The notes beneath the pieces are model-generated. The model made no database searches. It saw only the letters and a list, made by a program, of their open reading frames with translations, and had not been told where the DNA came from. Both the position numbers and the translations under genes were made by a program. Of a stretch of 34,134 bases of DNA, positions 25,804-33,911 are shown one piece after another. Location: contig JAVBKZ010000064.1 of NCBI GenBank assembly GCA_031553755.1, positions 1 through 34,134 of the forward strand, written 5' to 3'. How positions within the stretch are numbered: the stretch's first letter is position 1; the number at the start of each line of letters is the position of its first letter. This stretch comes from JAIRVZ01 sp031553755. GTDB taxonomy: Bacteria; Bacteroidota; Bacteroidia; Bacteroidales; Azobacteroidaceae.

Positions 25804-26997
25804 TCAAACATTCGGATTATTTCCTTGTTGAGGATTATTGTTATATCCACTTTGTTGCTGAGGATTATAATTTCCCGCGTTTGGATTATATCCACCTCCC
25901 GGATTGTATGGCGAATTTTGATTGAATCCCGGATAACCCGCGTTTGGATTATAACCTGCTCCTGAAGGCATATTCATATTCATGTTCATTGTCATAGCGT
26001 TCAGCAGACGAGCATATACGGCATTAAGGGCTGCTATCTGATGTGTCATTTTTTCTGTTTCTCCCCTGAAAACAGTGCTATCCATAACCGATCCTTCATA
26101 CATGTCTTTCATGCGCAACAAGCCCGCATTGATTCTGCTGATGGCTTCCATCTGAGAACTGATACTTTGTATCTGTACTTCGTAGATATGATTTAATTTG
26201 GCCACATTTTGATTCAACGCGTCCATTTGATTTACATATCCTTTTGAGTTTTCGGTAACACCATCAGGATTATCAGTAATAGTACGGTAAGAGCCCAAAA
26301 GAGTTTCGGAAACATTGGTCAAATCGTTGGTTACGGAACTGAATTTTTCCATGTTTTCTGCCATTCCACTCAACTTATCGAGGTATTCTTTGGTAACATC
26401 CGACAATTCTGCCATTTTCGCGATTTGATCCGCGGCTCCGGCCATTTTCTTGATGCTTTCGGAAAGCGCGTTTGTTTGTTCTTCCGAAATTTCGACATGT
26501 GATGGGATTCCGAACGATTGTTTGGTTTCTTCGGGAGTATAATCCCTTCCTCCGCCAAAAACTCCTCCGCCAATGATAACCGGCCCTCCGGAATATCCAG
26601 AGATTCTACCACCTGTGGCGGCAATTCCATTGTCATCGCCTTCAGTACCTTGTTCCGATCCGGAAAAGGTTCCGCCAATGACTCCGCCTCCGCCGTTCCC
26701 GGAAAAATCAGGACGGTCTTCAGCGTCATTGGTATCAAGTACAGGAAAAACCTGTTCCCATTGATACTCTTTTGGAGGTTTATCGAATGCCGCGATGGCA
26801 AATACGATGGCTTCCGTTATCAAACCTATGTATAGGAAAATACTTCCTAAACCATAAGGCCAGTGATTTAATTTGGCTAATACGCCAATCAATACGATGG
26901 TTGCGCCCCAATTGTAGAAAAATTGGAAGAAACGTCTGCCTTTATCTTTCGACAGGAATTTCTCAACCATATTTTTATATCTTCTTTTTATTCCCAT
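25804..26997 (-). CDS. porL: T9SS motor protein PorL/GldL, long form
   Basis: Inner-membrane partner of PorM. Two membrane helices lie at about residues 30-70, with Lys 42 in the first and Glu 62 (ITEAIVFAIAAF) in the second. These positions match residues that handle protons in GldL. The start MGIKRRYKNMVEKFL resembles P. gingivalis PorL, so the first ATG is kept. After the helices comes a Gly-rich linker (about 96-150), then a long helical cytoplasmic domain (about 160-340), then an Asn/Pro/Gly/Tyr-rich tail built from GYNPNAG-like units. At 397 residues it is longer than most GldL/PorL; the extra length lies in the linker and tail. Confidence 0.94.
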   Translation of the reverse strand: MGIKRRYKNMVEKFLSKDKGRRFFQFFYNWGATIVLIGVLAKLNHWPYGLGSIFLYIGLITEAIVFAIAAFDKPPKEYQWEQVFPVLDTNDAEDRPDFSGNGGGGVIGGTFSGSEQGTEGDDNGIAATGGRISGYSGGPVIIGGGVFGGGRDYTPEETKQSFGIPSHVEISEEQTNALSESIKKMAGAADQIAKMAELSDVTKEYLDKLSGMAENMEKFSSVTNDLTNVSETLLGSYRTITDNPDGVTENSKGYVNQMDALNQNVAKLNHIYEVQIQSISSQMEAISRINAGLLRMKDMYEGSVMDSTVFRGETEKMTHQIAALNAVYARLLNAMTMNMNMNMPSGAGYNPNAGYPGFNQNSPYNPGGGYNPNAGNYNPQQQSGYNNNPQQGNNPNV

Positions 26998-27016
26998 ATA
27001 TCTTATATTAGTTACG

Positions 27017-27044
27017 AGTGACGAGTTATTAGTGACAAGTTATC
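27017..27044. repeat. two 14 bp tandem units between porK and porL
   Basis: AGTGACGAGTTATT (27017-27030) and AGTGACAAGTTATC (27031-27044) match at 12 of 14 positions and end two bases before the porK stop. They resemble, in style, the tandem repeats between the two chrA genes. Confidence 0.6.
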
Positions 27045-27046
27045 AC

Positions 27047-28474
27047 TTATTTCTTACTAAATCCGACTTGCGTCCTGACGCAACGGAATCCGATATAAGA
27101 ACGTTGTTCGTTTTGATATTCGAAAGTCCTGACATCGGAACGGACAAAATGCGCTACATCTTTCCAAGATCCACCTCTGACCGCTTTTTTCTTCATCGCG
27201 TAAGGATCTTCTTTGGCAGCGTTATAACGATATTCAGGGTTCATATCACTCATGATTTCCGGTCCTGATTCAAGAAAACTAGTGGAAGTCCACTCCGCTA
27301 CATTTCCCGCCATATCGTATAACCCAAATTCATTAGGAGAATACGACGCCACTTTCGCGGTAATCAAATTTCCGTCTTTTACATAATTTCCCCTGTCGGG
27401 TTTGAAATTACCGAGAAAACAACCTTTGTCTCCGGTTACGCCTTCTTGCCGCCAAGGATATTTATTTTCGTTCCGGCCGCTACGGGCGGCGTATTCGAAT
27501 TCGGCTTCGGTTGGTAAACGATAGGGTTCGATAGTTCTACCTCCGGTATTGGCCGACATCATCTGAAAGTTGGTTCTCCACACACAAAACGCGGTTGCTT
27601 GTTCCCATGAAACACCCACAACCGGATAATCGTTATATCCGGGATGGTTGAAATACATTCGCATATAAGGTTCGTTATAAGCGTTATTGAAGTCGTTGAC
27701 CCAACAGCTTTCATCAGGATAAATATTAACAATCCGGGTATGAAGAAAATCAAAGAGAGAACCCAAAGGGCGTGTAATGGTTTCGTTAACAATAACGCCT
27801 TCTTCGTTGATGTAGGCGGTATCTTTCGAAATCATGACAACTTCATTCGGATCGACAGTAAGGTCTGTATTTTTGATTCTTTCCTCAGGATTTAATCGGT
27901 TTTTCCGTAAAGCGGCTGTTGTATAATCAAACCAATCGTATCGGAAAATCATTTGTTTCGGGTCTAATTTTTTTTCTCTTGTAATCGGATGGGTATAGTA
28001 TACGCTATTGATAGCCGCCAATTCATCTTCCGTAGCCCGTTTTTCAGTCGGGATGGGCCGGTTCCAATCTAAAATAGGTTTTTCGAGCGGTTCTCCGTTT
28101 TTGTCTTCTTCTATTTTATAACGGTCATCTCCTCCGTAAGCAGGATCATAGAGGCGTTCCCTGACAATAGAATCCCTCACAAAATAAACAAATTGCCTGT
28201 ATTTCGCATTTGTTATTTCTGTTTCGTCCATCCAAAAAGCATCCACCGAAATGCCTTTCGGGTCTTGATGTATTCCCCATAATGAGTCTTTGTCGGCCGG
28301 TCCCATATCGAATGATCCTCTTTTAATCAGTACCATTCCATAAGGAGAAGGCTCGCTCCATGCCGGAGCGCTTACTCCGGTAAGTTCTCCACCGGGCCCT
28401 TGCAAGGAATTTCCGCAAGAAACCAACAATGTTGCAATTGCAATGATGAATATTGATTTGTTCAGTAATTTCAT
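27047..28474 (-). CDS. porK: T9SS lipoprotein PorK/GldK
   Basis: A 475-residue outer-membrane lipoprotein of the T9SS ring. The signal peptide ends in the lipobox LVSC with Cys 20 as the lipidated residue. The mature part is related to formylglycine-generating enzyme and sulfatase-modifying-factor folds: GMVLIKRGSFDMGPADKDS near the start, then MDETEITNAKYRQFV, YPVVGVSWEQATAFCVWR, YRLPTEAEFEYAARSG, NVAEWTS, VRGGSWKD and GFRCVR. In PorK this fold is structural. It starts one base after the porP stop and is followed by porL after 49 bp. Confidence 0.96.
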   Translation of the reverse strand: MKLLNKSIFIIAIATLLVSCGNSLQGPGGELTGVSAPAWSEPSPYGMVLIKRGSFDMGPADKDSLWGIHQDPKGISVDAFWMDETEITNAKYRQFVYFVRDSIVRERLYDPAYGGDDRYKIEEDKNGEPLEKPILDWNRPIPTEKRATEDELAAINSVYYTHPITREKKLDPKQMIFRYDWFDYTTAALRKNRLNPEERIKNTDLTVDPNEVVMISKDTAYINEEGVIVNETITRPLGSLFDFLHTRIVNIYPDESCWVNDFNNAYNEPYMRMYFNHPGYNDYPVVGVSWEQATAFCVWRTNFQMMSANTGGRTIEPYRLPTEAEFEYAARSGRNENKYPWRQEGVTGDKGCFLGNFKPDRGNYVKDGNLITAKVASYSPNEFGLYDMAGNVAEWTSTSFLESGPEIMSDMNPEYRYNAAKEDPYAMKKKAVRGGSWKDVAHFVRSDVRTFEYQNEQRSYIGFRCVRTQVGFSKK

Positions 28475-28475
28475 T

Positions 28476-29432
28476 TTACAGAATTCTAATACTCTTATGT
28501 TTATTTTTATTTCCTTTATTCAAATTCAAATCGATCATGTACTTAAGAAACAACTCATGACTGCCTGTTGTTCCCTTTCTGACAGCAGATATTGGAAAAT
28601 CGTAGGCGTATCCTCCCTGGAAATTTTTTATCTGAGCGCCCAGCATTACTATCGCCGCGTCGTCATACCTCCAACCCAATCCTGCCCAAAACATTTTATT
28701 GTATACCAATCTGGCAGAAAGTTCCATTTGTGTCATTTGTATGGTTGATTTTACAAACGCGGACGGACGTAATTCTAATAACGGATTGCTAAACTGAATA
28801 TTGTATCCTCCCATCAGATAATAACCACGAGGAAGATAAGTTATGGTTTTTTCTCCATCTTCGGATGTCATTTCGGGTTCGAGTAAGTGTGTAATGGAAA
28901 ATCCGGCATACCATTGTTTACGTGAATAAAAAAAACCGAGGTCGAAATCTATCGAAGACGATTTGATGTCAATCGTAGGTATACCATCATCAACAGGTTG
29001 AAGTTCTTCTGTAGCGTCAGGAATTTCAACTTTCGTTCCAAACCAAGTTTCATCTATTTTAGCAATTTTGATTCCGGCGCTGAAATTTCCTCCCCAAAGT
29101 TTTTTATTGTAAGCATATTGTCCGGCTAAAATAGAGTGTTTGAATAATCCTAAAGATTCATTGAACATCATTATACCTACTCCATGTGTACGGCCTAAAA
29201 ACTTAAAAGGCATTTCGGCTGAAATCAACATTGAGCGGGGGGAATTGTCGAATCCAATCCATTGTTGGCGGTTCAGAATCATCATTTCCAACTTTTCGAC
29301 CTGTCCGGCATAGGCAGGGTTATAGTATCCGGGAGCAGCCCAATAATTACTTAATTGCGCATCGTATTGCGCGGCCGTCCGAAAACAAACGGTAGTCAAG
29401 AAGGTGATAATTATCGGTATAAGTCTTTTCAT
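28476..29432 (-). CDS. porP: T9SS outer-membrane protein PorP (PorP/SprF family)
   Basis: A 318-residue outer-membrane beta-barrel protein, first gene of the por cluster. A signal peptide runs to about residue 21 (ending TAA before QYDAQLSNYW). The next residues, APGYYNPAYAG, are the hallmark of the PorP/SprF family, followed by amphipathic strands such as WYAGFSITHLL and FWAGLGWRYDDAAIVMLG. The protein works with the translocon and ring at the outer membrane. A -7 box is found 17 bp upstream, so this is probably the head of the porPKLMN-chrA unit. Confidence 0.94.
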   Translation of the reverse strand: MKRLIPIIITFLTTVCFRTAAQYDAQLSNYWAAPGYYNPAYAGQVEKLEMMILNRQQWIGFDNSPRSMLISAEMPFKFLGRTHGVGIMMFNESLGLFKHSILAGQYAYNKKLWGGNFSAGIKIAKIDETWFGTKVEIPDATEELQPVDDGIPTIDIKSSSIDFDLGFFYSRKQWYAGFSITHLLEPEMTSEDGEKTITYLPRGYYLMGGYNIQFSNPLLELRPSAFVKSTIQMTQMELSARLVYNKMFWAGLGWRYDDAAIVMLGAQIKNFQGGYAYDFPISAVRKGTTGSHELFLKYMIDLNLNKGNKNKHKSIRIL

Positions 29433-29448
29433 CCTTTAAATAAACGGT

Positions 29449-29456
29449 CAAAGATA
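29449..29456 (-). promoter_or_regulatory. -7 box at the head of the por unit
   Basis: TATCTTTG on the minus strand matches TAnnTTTG exactly, 17 bp before the porP start. This predicts a very short leader of about ten bases. No convincing TTTG -33 box is present, which would fit a weak or activated promoter. Confidence 0.4.
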
Positions 29457-29511
29457 AAAATAATTATATATTGAATTCTATTTAAATCTGTTGATATTGG
29501 TTGAGGATGAT

Positions 29512-29542
29512 AAAAAAGAAGGTATCCATTGTGGATACCTTC
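29512..29542 (-). terminator. strong intrinsic terminator of the lipoprotein gene
   Basis: An 11 bp perfect stem (GAAGGTATCCA at 29518-29528 with its complement at 29532-29542) has a 3 nt loop and, on the minus strand, is followed by six T. It lies 34 bp past the lipoprotein stop and separates that gene from the por promoter downstream. Confidence 0.88.
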
Positions 29543-29575
29543 TGAAAAACGGATTAATTTATGTTGCCTGAAATG

Positions 29576-32227
29576 TTATAGAGGATCTATTTGTATTTTA
29601 ATTTGTCCTTCTCTTATTCCCCACTTGTGCTCAAATTTAACATCAATAACTGCGATAATTGCTTTTTGAAGATTTTCTCCAGTGTTGATCCATTTAATTT
29701 TCCTTGGATCTGAAATATCTACTTTTTGTTGATTTGCAACAAGATTAACTTTATTTCCACTCATATCCGTATATCCATTTACTGTAAGACTTTTAAGAGT
29801 AACGTCATATAAATCTTGCAAACCTAAATTAAATGCTCCATTTTCATAAATAACTTGATTCTTGAAATCTAATAATTTGAAGAATTTAAATCCGTCTACT
29901 GTATTATCATATTTGTCTTTCAGTTTATCTGTTACTCCAATATTTGTCAATGCAAGCACCGGGCTCTTGAAATATACTTTGAAAGGTTGTTGTATTACTT
30001 CATATACATCGACATTTCCATCATAAATAGCAACTACCCTTACATAGATTGGTTTTACCAAATTATTGTAATCGGTGTTTACATAAGCTTCGCCGTCTGC
30101 ATTATCTGCGAGTTCAATTTTTCCTGTTATGCTATTCAATGTAACGCCTTTATATGTTGTCACTACGCCTTTATCTGTCACCAATTGGTATCTCAAGTCA
30201 ACAATAGGGCAAGAAGACGCATTTACTAATATTGCTTTAGGGTCTATAAATGCATTAGACAATTGACCTTCTTCTAACCATTCATTATTGGTGCTATTTG
30301 CACGACCTGTAATTTCTATAGTGTTATTGCCATCACCTGTCCACCAAATCATATTTTTAACTAAAGGTTTAACGGCAGGATTAGTAATAGTTACATCATA
30401 ACTAATTTTAATGGTTGCTCTTCCTGTAGCTGTATAAACGCCTTCTACTTTATATGTTCCGGCAGCGATAGTATGAGGAATTGTTAATAATAATCTATTT
30501 TGATCTTTAACACTGACCAATGTCAATCCTTTGGCAAATCCTGTAGTCGTTTTAGTTTCCGCGTAACTATACGTATTAAAGAATTCGACTTTACCCATTT
30601 GCACTCCAACATTATTGAATAGCTTGTCCAAGTCTAATTCTACATCTTTAGAGGTACATGCGCGTTCATAAGAAACAGGTCCTCCAAAAGGAATATCATT
30701 TAATACGATTGGAGTAACAGTTTGAACAATTTTAATTTTAATGAATTTAGAAATGAGAATATCACCTTCAGGGCTTTTTAGATCTACTTTAACAATTGGA
30801 GTTCTACCTATAGCCGCGAAGTGATATCTATTTCCTGTTAAATTATCAGGATCTTTTGTTACTTTGATACGTCCTTTTGTTTTGAATGTGGCATCGGTTT
30901 TATCAAGATATTTTGTCTGATCTACTCCTTCGTTAGAATAACTTACACCTGTAAACTCATAAGTATAATCATCAAAACCATTATCTTTCAAATAATCAGG
31001 AGAAGGTAATCCTTGAAAATAAGCGGCTAAACTATCAACTAAATCAAATCCTGTTTGATCTGTATAAAGTATTTGGAAATTTTCTACAGCTGCAGGATAA
31101 TCATTGCTATTTGAAATCAACGGGATTCTTTTTTTTGTTGGTTGCGACTCTCTTACGAGTTCTACATTTTTAAATTCTTTATTTACAGCCGCGATATATT
31201 CCGAATAAACATATTGTTCATCGGCAGCTTCTTTATTCTTAACTATAAGCGCAACATAATCTTTTTTTTCTGCAGTAACCGCTAAATTAGCTTTTAACTT
31301 AAATGACAAAATTCCACTTGTAACAGATGCAGAATTCTCAATAATAGAGATGCTATTGTCCTTTTCAATACTTGATGATTTCAGGAGAATTGCTGATTTT
31401 TTAGAAAATCCTTCAAGTGTAAAGCAAGCTAAAGGAACACTGGTTGGATTAACCGCATAGCTAATATTTGCTTTTCCTCTATATATTTTACTATTCAAAG
31501 CTTTAATGTAAGGAAACGCGATTACCGCATTGCTGGCATCTCCTTCTTCAAGATAATATTTAGGAACAAAACTTAAGCTTGTAACGAGTGTAGAAGCTTT
31601 AGGCAAGTTTACAGAAGTTTTAGTTCCATCTGCAGATGTTATATTCAAAGCGTAATAACCAGATTTTGTCGCGTCAACGACAATCATTCCTCCGTTTGCA
31701 GGAACAGCCGTTTGAGAAGTTTTCACTCCATTAATCGCCCAATAACCGTCAATGATAGAAACAACAGGAGATACTCCGTCTTTTCCATCGGAGCCATCTT
31801 TGCCATTAGCGCCATCCTTACCATCAGCGCCATTCTTTCCGTCAACGCCTATAGCTTTTACACCTGTCGCAATGTCATTGATAAACCAATATCCATCTTT
31901 AATTGTAACGACTGCCGATGCGCCGTCTTTTCCATCGGAGCCATCTTTTCCGTTGGCCCCGCTCTTGATCTCATAAGTAGTTCCATCAGAATCAGTTACT
32001 ACAATTCCAGTTCCGGAAGCATTAGCTTTAACACCTTGAATATACTTGCCCGAAGCAACAAGCTGTTGTAGCGCTCCGATAGCTGATGTATTAGCATCGA
32101 TTTCTCCCTGCATTCGTTTAAAATCATCGTCATCATAGTCACTACAGCTAGCAACAAGAGCCGCCGCAAAAACAACAAATAATCCTCGCTTGAGAATTTG
32201 TCCAAAGAATTTCAAATTTTTCTTCAT
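29576..32227 (-). CDS. surface lipoprotein with collagen-like repeats
   Basis: An 883-residue lipoprotein. The signal peptide ends in LVASC with Cys 28 lipidated. The residues after it, SDYDDDDF, closely resemble the SDDDD-type lipoprotein export signal known from Bacteroides, so surface exposure is expected. A short coiled coil (about 36-60) leads into two collagen-like Gly-X-Y tracts: five triplets from residue 90 and nine from about 127, mostly GKD, GSD, GAN. Each is followed by a matching unit (VVTIKDGYWFINDIATG and VVSIIDGYWAING), so the module is duplicated. This start matches the DUF4988 / PL29-lyase N-terminal type seen in Bacteroidales surface proteins. The rest is beta-rich without a recognised enzyme. 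Single-gene unit with its own terminator; function probably adhesion or ligand binding. Confidence 0.88.
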   Translation of the reverse strand: MKKNLKFFGQILKRGLFVVFAAALVASCSDYDDDDFKRMQGEIDANTSAIGALQQLVASGKYIQGVKANASGTGIVVTDSDGTTYEIKSGANGKDGSDGKDGASAVVTIKDGYWFINDIATGVKAIGVDGKNGADGKDGANGKDGSDGKDGVSPVVSIIDGYWAINGVKTSQTAVPANGGMIVVDATKSGYYALNITSADGTKTSVNLPKASTLVTSLSFVPKYYLEEGDASNAVIAFPYIKALNSKIYRGKANISYAVNPTSVPLACFTLEGFSKKSAILLKSSSIEKDNSISIIENSASVTSGILSFKLKANLAVTAEKKDYVALIVKNKEAADEQYVYSEYIAAVNKEFKNVELVRESQPTKKRIPLISNSNDYPAAVENFQILYTDQTGFDLVDSLAAYFQGLPSPDYLKDNGFDDYTYEFTGVSYSNEGVDQTKYLDKTDATFKTKGRIKVTKDPDNLTGNRYHFAAIGRTPIVKVDLKSPEGDILISKFIKIKIVQTVTPIVLNDIPFGGPVSYERACTSKDVELDLDKLFNNVGVQMGKVEFFNTYSYAETKTTTGFAKGLTLVSVKDQNRLLLTIPHTIAAGTYKVEGVYTATGRATIKISYDVTITNPAVKPLVKNMIWWTGDGNNTIEITGRANSTNNEWLEEGQLSNAFIDPKAILVNASSCPIVDLRYQLVTDKGVVTTYKGVTLNSITGKIELADNADGEAYVNTDYNNLVKPIYVRVVAIYDGNVDVYEVIQQPFKVYFKSPVLALTNIGVTDKLKDKYDNTVDGFKFFKLLDFKNQVIYENGAFNLGLQDLYDVTLKSLTVNGYTDMSGNKVNLVANQQKVDISDPRKIKWINTGENLQKAIIAVIDVKFEHKWGIREGQIKIQIDPL

Positions 32228-32314
32228 TACACAAAATTTTAATTATTAACTCTAATTTATAACATTGATTTTTAAAAGTATTTTTCTATTTCCTACCAAT
32301 AATATTTTCAAAAC

Positions 32315-32344
32315 AAGAGGTATTTTATATCACAAAATCACAAA
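32315..32344 (-). promoter_or_regulatory. candidate promoter of the lipoprotein gene
   Basis: On the minus strand TTTG (32341-32344) is followed after 18 bases by TACCTCTT (32315-32322), a six-of-eight match to TAnnTTTG. The start codon is 88 bp downstream. Confidence 0.3.
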
Positions 32345-32562
32345 AACTTGTAATTTTGTTTTAAATATATAGTTATCACAAGTAAAGAATCCTTCTATGG
32401 TAAAAATTAATATACCAAAAAGACACTTTGTTGCGTTAATTAAGATACTTCTTTACAATAGGCATGATATTTGAATATAACCGATGTAAAGTGATTTTTT
32501 ATCCTATTTGTTTGTGTTATTATTAGGTTTTACAATATTTTTTTGCAAACATACAATATAAA

Positions 32563-32576
32563 ATTGAAATTTCAAT
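32563..32576. promoter_or_regulatory. palindrome before the HTH-S24 gene, possible operator
   Basis: ATTGAAATTTCAAT is a perfect 14 bp palindrome 27 bp before the start of the HTH-S24 gene, flanked by A-rich and T-rich arms that nearly extend the symmetry. Position and symmetry suit an operator for that regulator; binding is inference. Confidence 0.4.
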
Positions 32577-32603
32577 ATTTTGTATGAAAAAAGATGATTT
32601 TTT

Positions 32604-33254
32604 ATGGTGAATAGTTGGAGTAGATTAGAAAAGGTCATAGAATGGTCGGGGCTTTCCATTAATGCATTCGCAAGGTCTATAGGCTTAAGGAGAGCAGAAA
32701 ATTTATATCAAATTAAAAAAGGGAACAATTCTATCAGTAAGGATTTAGCAGAATTAATTGCAATAAAATATTGCAATATAAGTAAATCGTGGTTATTGAC
32801 AGGAGAAGGAAGTATGCTTTTAACTTCTTCTCAAAATGAAAATTGCAATTACGAAAAAAAGAAAATTCCATATTACAATTATGATTTTTCTCAATTAGAA
32901 TTTAATAAAGAGAGAAAACTCCCTATTCCGGAGTATTATATAGAAGTCCCGGTATTTTCCAATTGTGATTTCGCGACAATTTGCGTAGGAGATTCCATGA
33001 CCCCGGAAATACCTTCCGGAGCTATCATCGCTTTAAAGGAAATAGAGATGGAATTACTTCTACCTGGCGAAATGTATTACATTATTACAGATAATTACAG
33101 TACTGTGAAGTTTATCAGGATGGTAGAAAATGATCATTCCAAACTTCGGTTAGTGCCTAAAAATAAAAATGAATACGATGATGCTTTTTTAAGCAAAAAC
33201 TCTATTCGTCGTTTGTTTTTGGTAAAAGGTGTGATTTCTCCTAGAATTTTGTAG
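32604..33254 (+). CDS. HTH-S24 peptidase-like transcriptional regulator
   Basis: A 216-residue regulator of the LexA/CI type. Residues about 5-70 form an XRE-like helix-turn-helix (LSINAFARSIGLRRAENLYQ, then ISKSWLLTGEGSML). The C-terminal half is an S24 peptidase domain with the nucleophile Ser 131 in VGDSMTPEIPSG and the general-base Lys 169 in STVKFIRM. Both catalytic residues are present, but the linker lacks an obvious Ala-Gly or Cys-Gly cleavage site, so self-cleavage is uncertain. Such stand-alone proteins are common in Bacteroidetes and need not be prophage-borne; no phage genes are nearby. It is divergent from the lipoprotein gene and convergent, with a 6 bp gap, to DUF3109. Confidence 0.87.
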   Translation: MVNSWSRLEKVIEWSGLSINAFARSIGLRRAENLYQIKKGNNSISKDLAELIAIKYCNISKSWLLTGEGSMLLTSSQNENCNYEKKKIPYYNYDFSQLEFNKERKLPIPEYYIEVPVFSNCDFATICVGDSMTPEIPSGAIIALKEIEMELLLPGEMYYIITDNYSTVKFIRMVENDHSKLRLVPKNKNEYDDAFLSKNSIRRLFLVKGVISPRIL

Positions 33255-33260
33255 AAACTT

Positions 33261-33833
33261 TTAGCGGTTAGAGACGCTATCGGCGGCATAAGATAATTGT
33301 TCGTACCATTCTTCTCCGAATTTACGGATTAATGGCTCTTTCAGGAATTGATATATTTTTACGCCTTGAGTTTTCCCTAATATCGTAGCTGCTTTACAAA
33401 CACTCCAGCGGTGGTAGTTCACCGCTTGGAAATCTTTGTAACGAGCTACCCGAATCGGATACAAATGACATGAAACGGGTTTGTAAAAATCGGTTTTCCC
33501 TTCACGGAAAGCTTTTTCAATAGCGCATTTACATATTTCATCCGTATCATAACATGTAAACACACAATCTTTTCCATTTACAATAGAAGTTACATATTCT
33601 CCGTCTTCATCGATATAAGCGACCCCTTGCTTATGTATTATTTCCTGAGCTTGTGCCGACAAATCGTTCCATACAATGGGTAACACTTTTTCCAATAAAG
33701 GCAATTCTTCTTTTTCTACTGGCGCTCCGGAATCTCCTTCTACACAACAGGTTCCTTTGCAGGCATTTAAGTCGCAAAGAAAAGTTTCTTCTATCACATC
33801 AAGACTGATGATCGTATCGTCTATTTGAATCAA
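33261..33833 (-). CDS. DUF3109 Cys-rich protein
   Basis: A 190-residue soluble protein of the DUF3109 family, found across Bacteroidetes. Conserved cysteines are Cys 20, 25, 29 and 30 (CDLNACKGTCC), Cys 90 and 94 (CVFTC), Cys 101 and 103 (CKC), Cys 122 in SCHLYPIRV and Cys 146. The pattern recalls YkgJ-type zinc/iron-chelating domains, so metal binding is likely; the process is unknown. The stop lies 6 bp from the stop of the convergent HTH-S24 gene. Upstream, 78 bp away, is the end of a transposase gene, so an insertion sequence may have landed in or near its promoter. Confidence 0.88.
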   Translation of the reverse strand: MIQIDDTIISLDVIEETFLCDLNACKGTCCVEGDSGAPVEKEELPLLEKVLPIVWNDLSAQAQEIIHKQGVAYIDEDGEYVTSIVNGKDCVFTCYDTDEICKCAIEKAFREGKTDFYKPVSCHLYPIRVARYKDFQAVNYHRWSVCKAATILGKTQGVKIYQFLKEPLIRKFGEEWYEQLSYAADSVSNR

Positions 33834-33911
33834 TTTTTAGAAAATTTTAAAAATGGAAAAACGAAAGTATGATTTTTTCTTTGAACTTCGATAAATATTC
33901 AAAAAAATCTG

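Larger units (their letters stand above)
32228..32603. other. 376 bp divergent promoter region
   Basis: An AT-rich gap between the divergent lipoprotein and HTH-S24 genes. It holds a candidate leftward promoter (32315-32344), a possible rightward one (TTTG at 32511-32514, then a TATTTTTTTG stretch ending 32545) and a palindrome at 32563-32576. No further gene is seen. Confidence 0.55.

Noticed and set aside
31770..31970. Regular short repeats as a CRISPR array
   Set aside because: They are in-frame Gly-X-Y codons inside an intact lipoprotein gene, with no spacer pattern and no cas genes.
32604..33254. HTH-S24 regulator as a sign of a prophage
   Set aside because: No integrase, structural or lysis genes are near, and single genes of this type are common in Bacteroidetes chromosomes.
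33834..33911. The IS4-type element as the source of the terminal repeats of copies A-C
   Set aside because: The sequence beyond the transposase stop contains no match to ATGAGTATCCGTTAT or its complement, so no link can be made.
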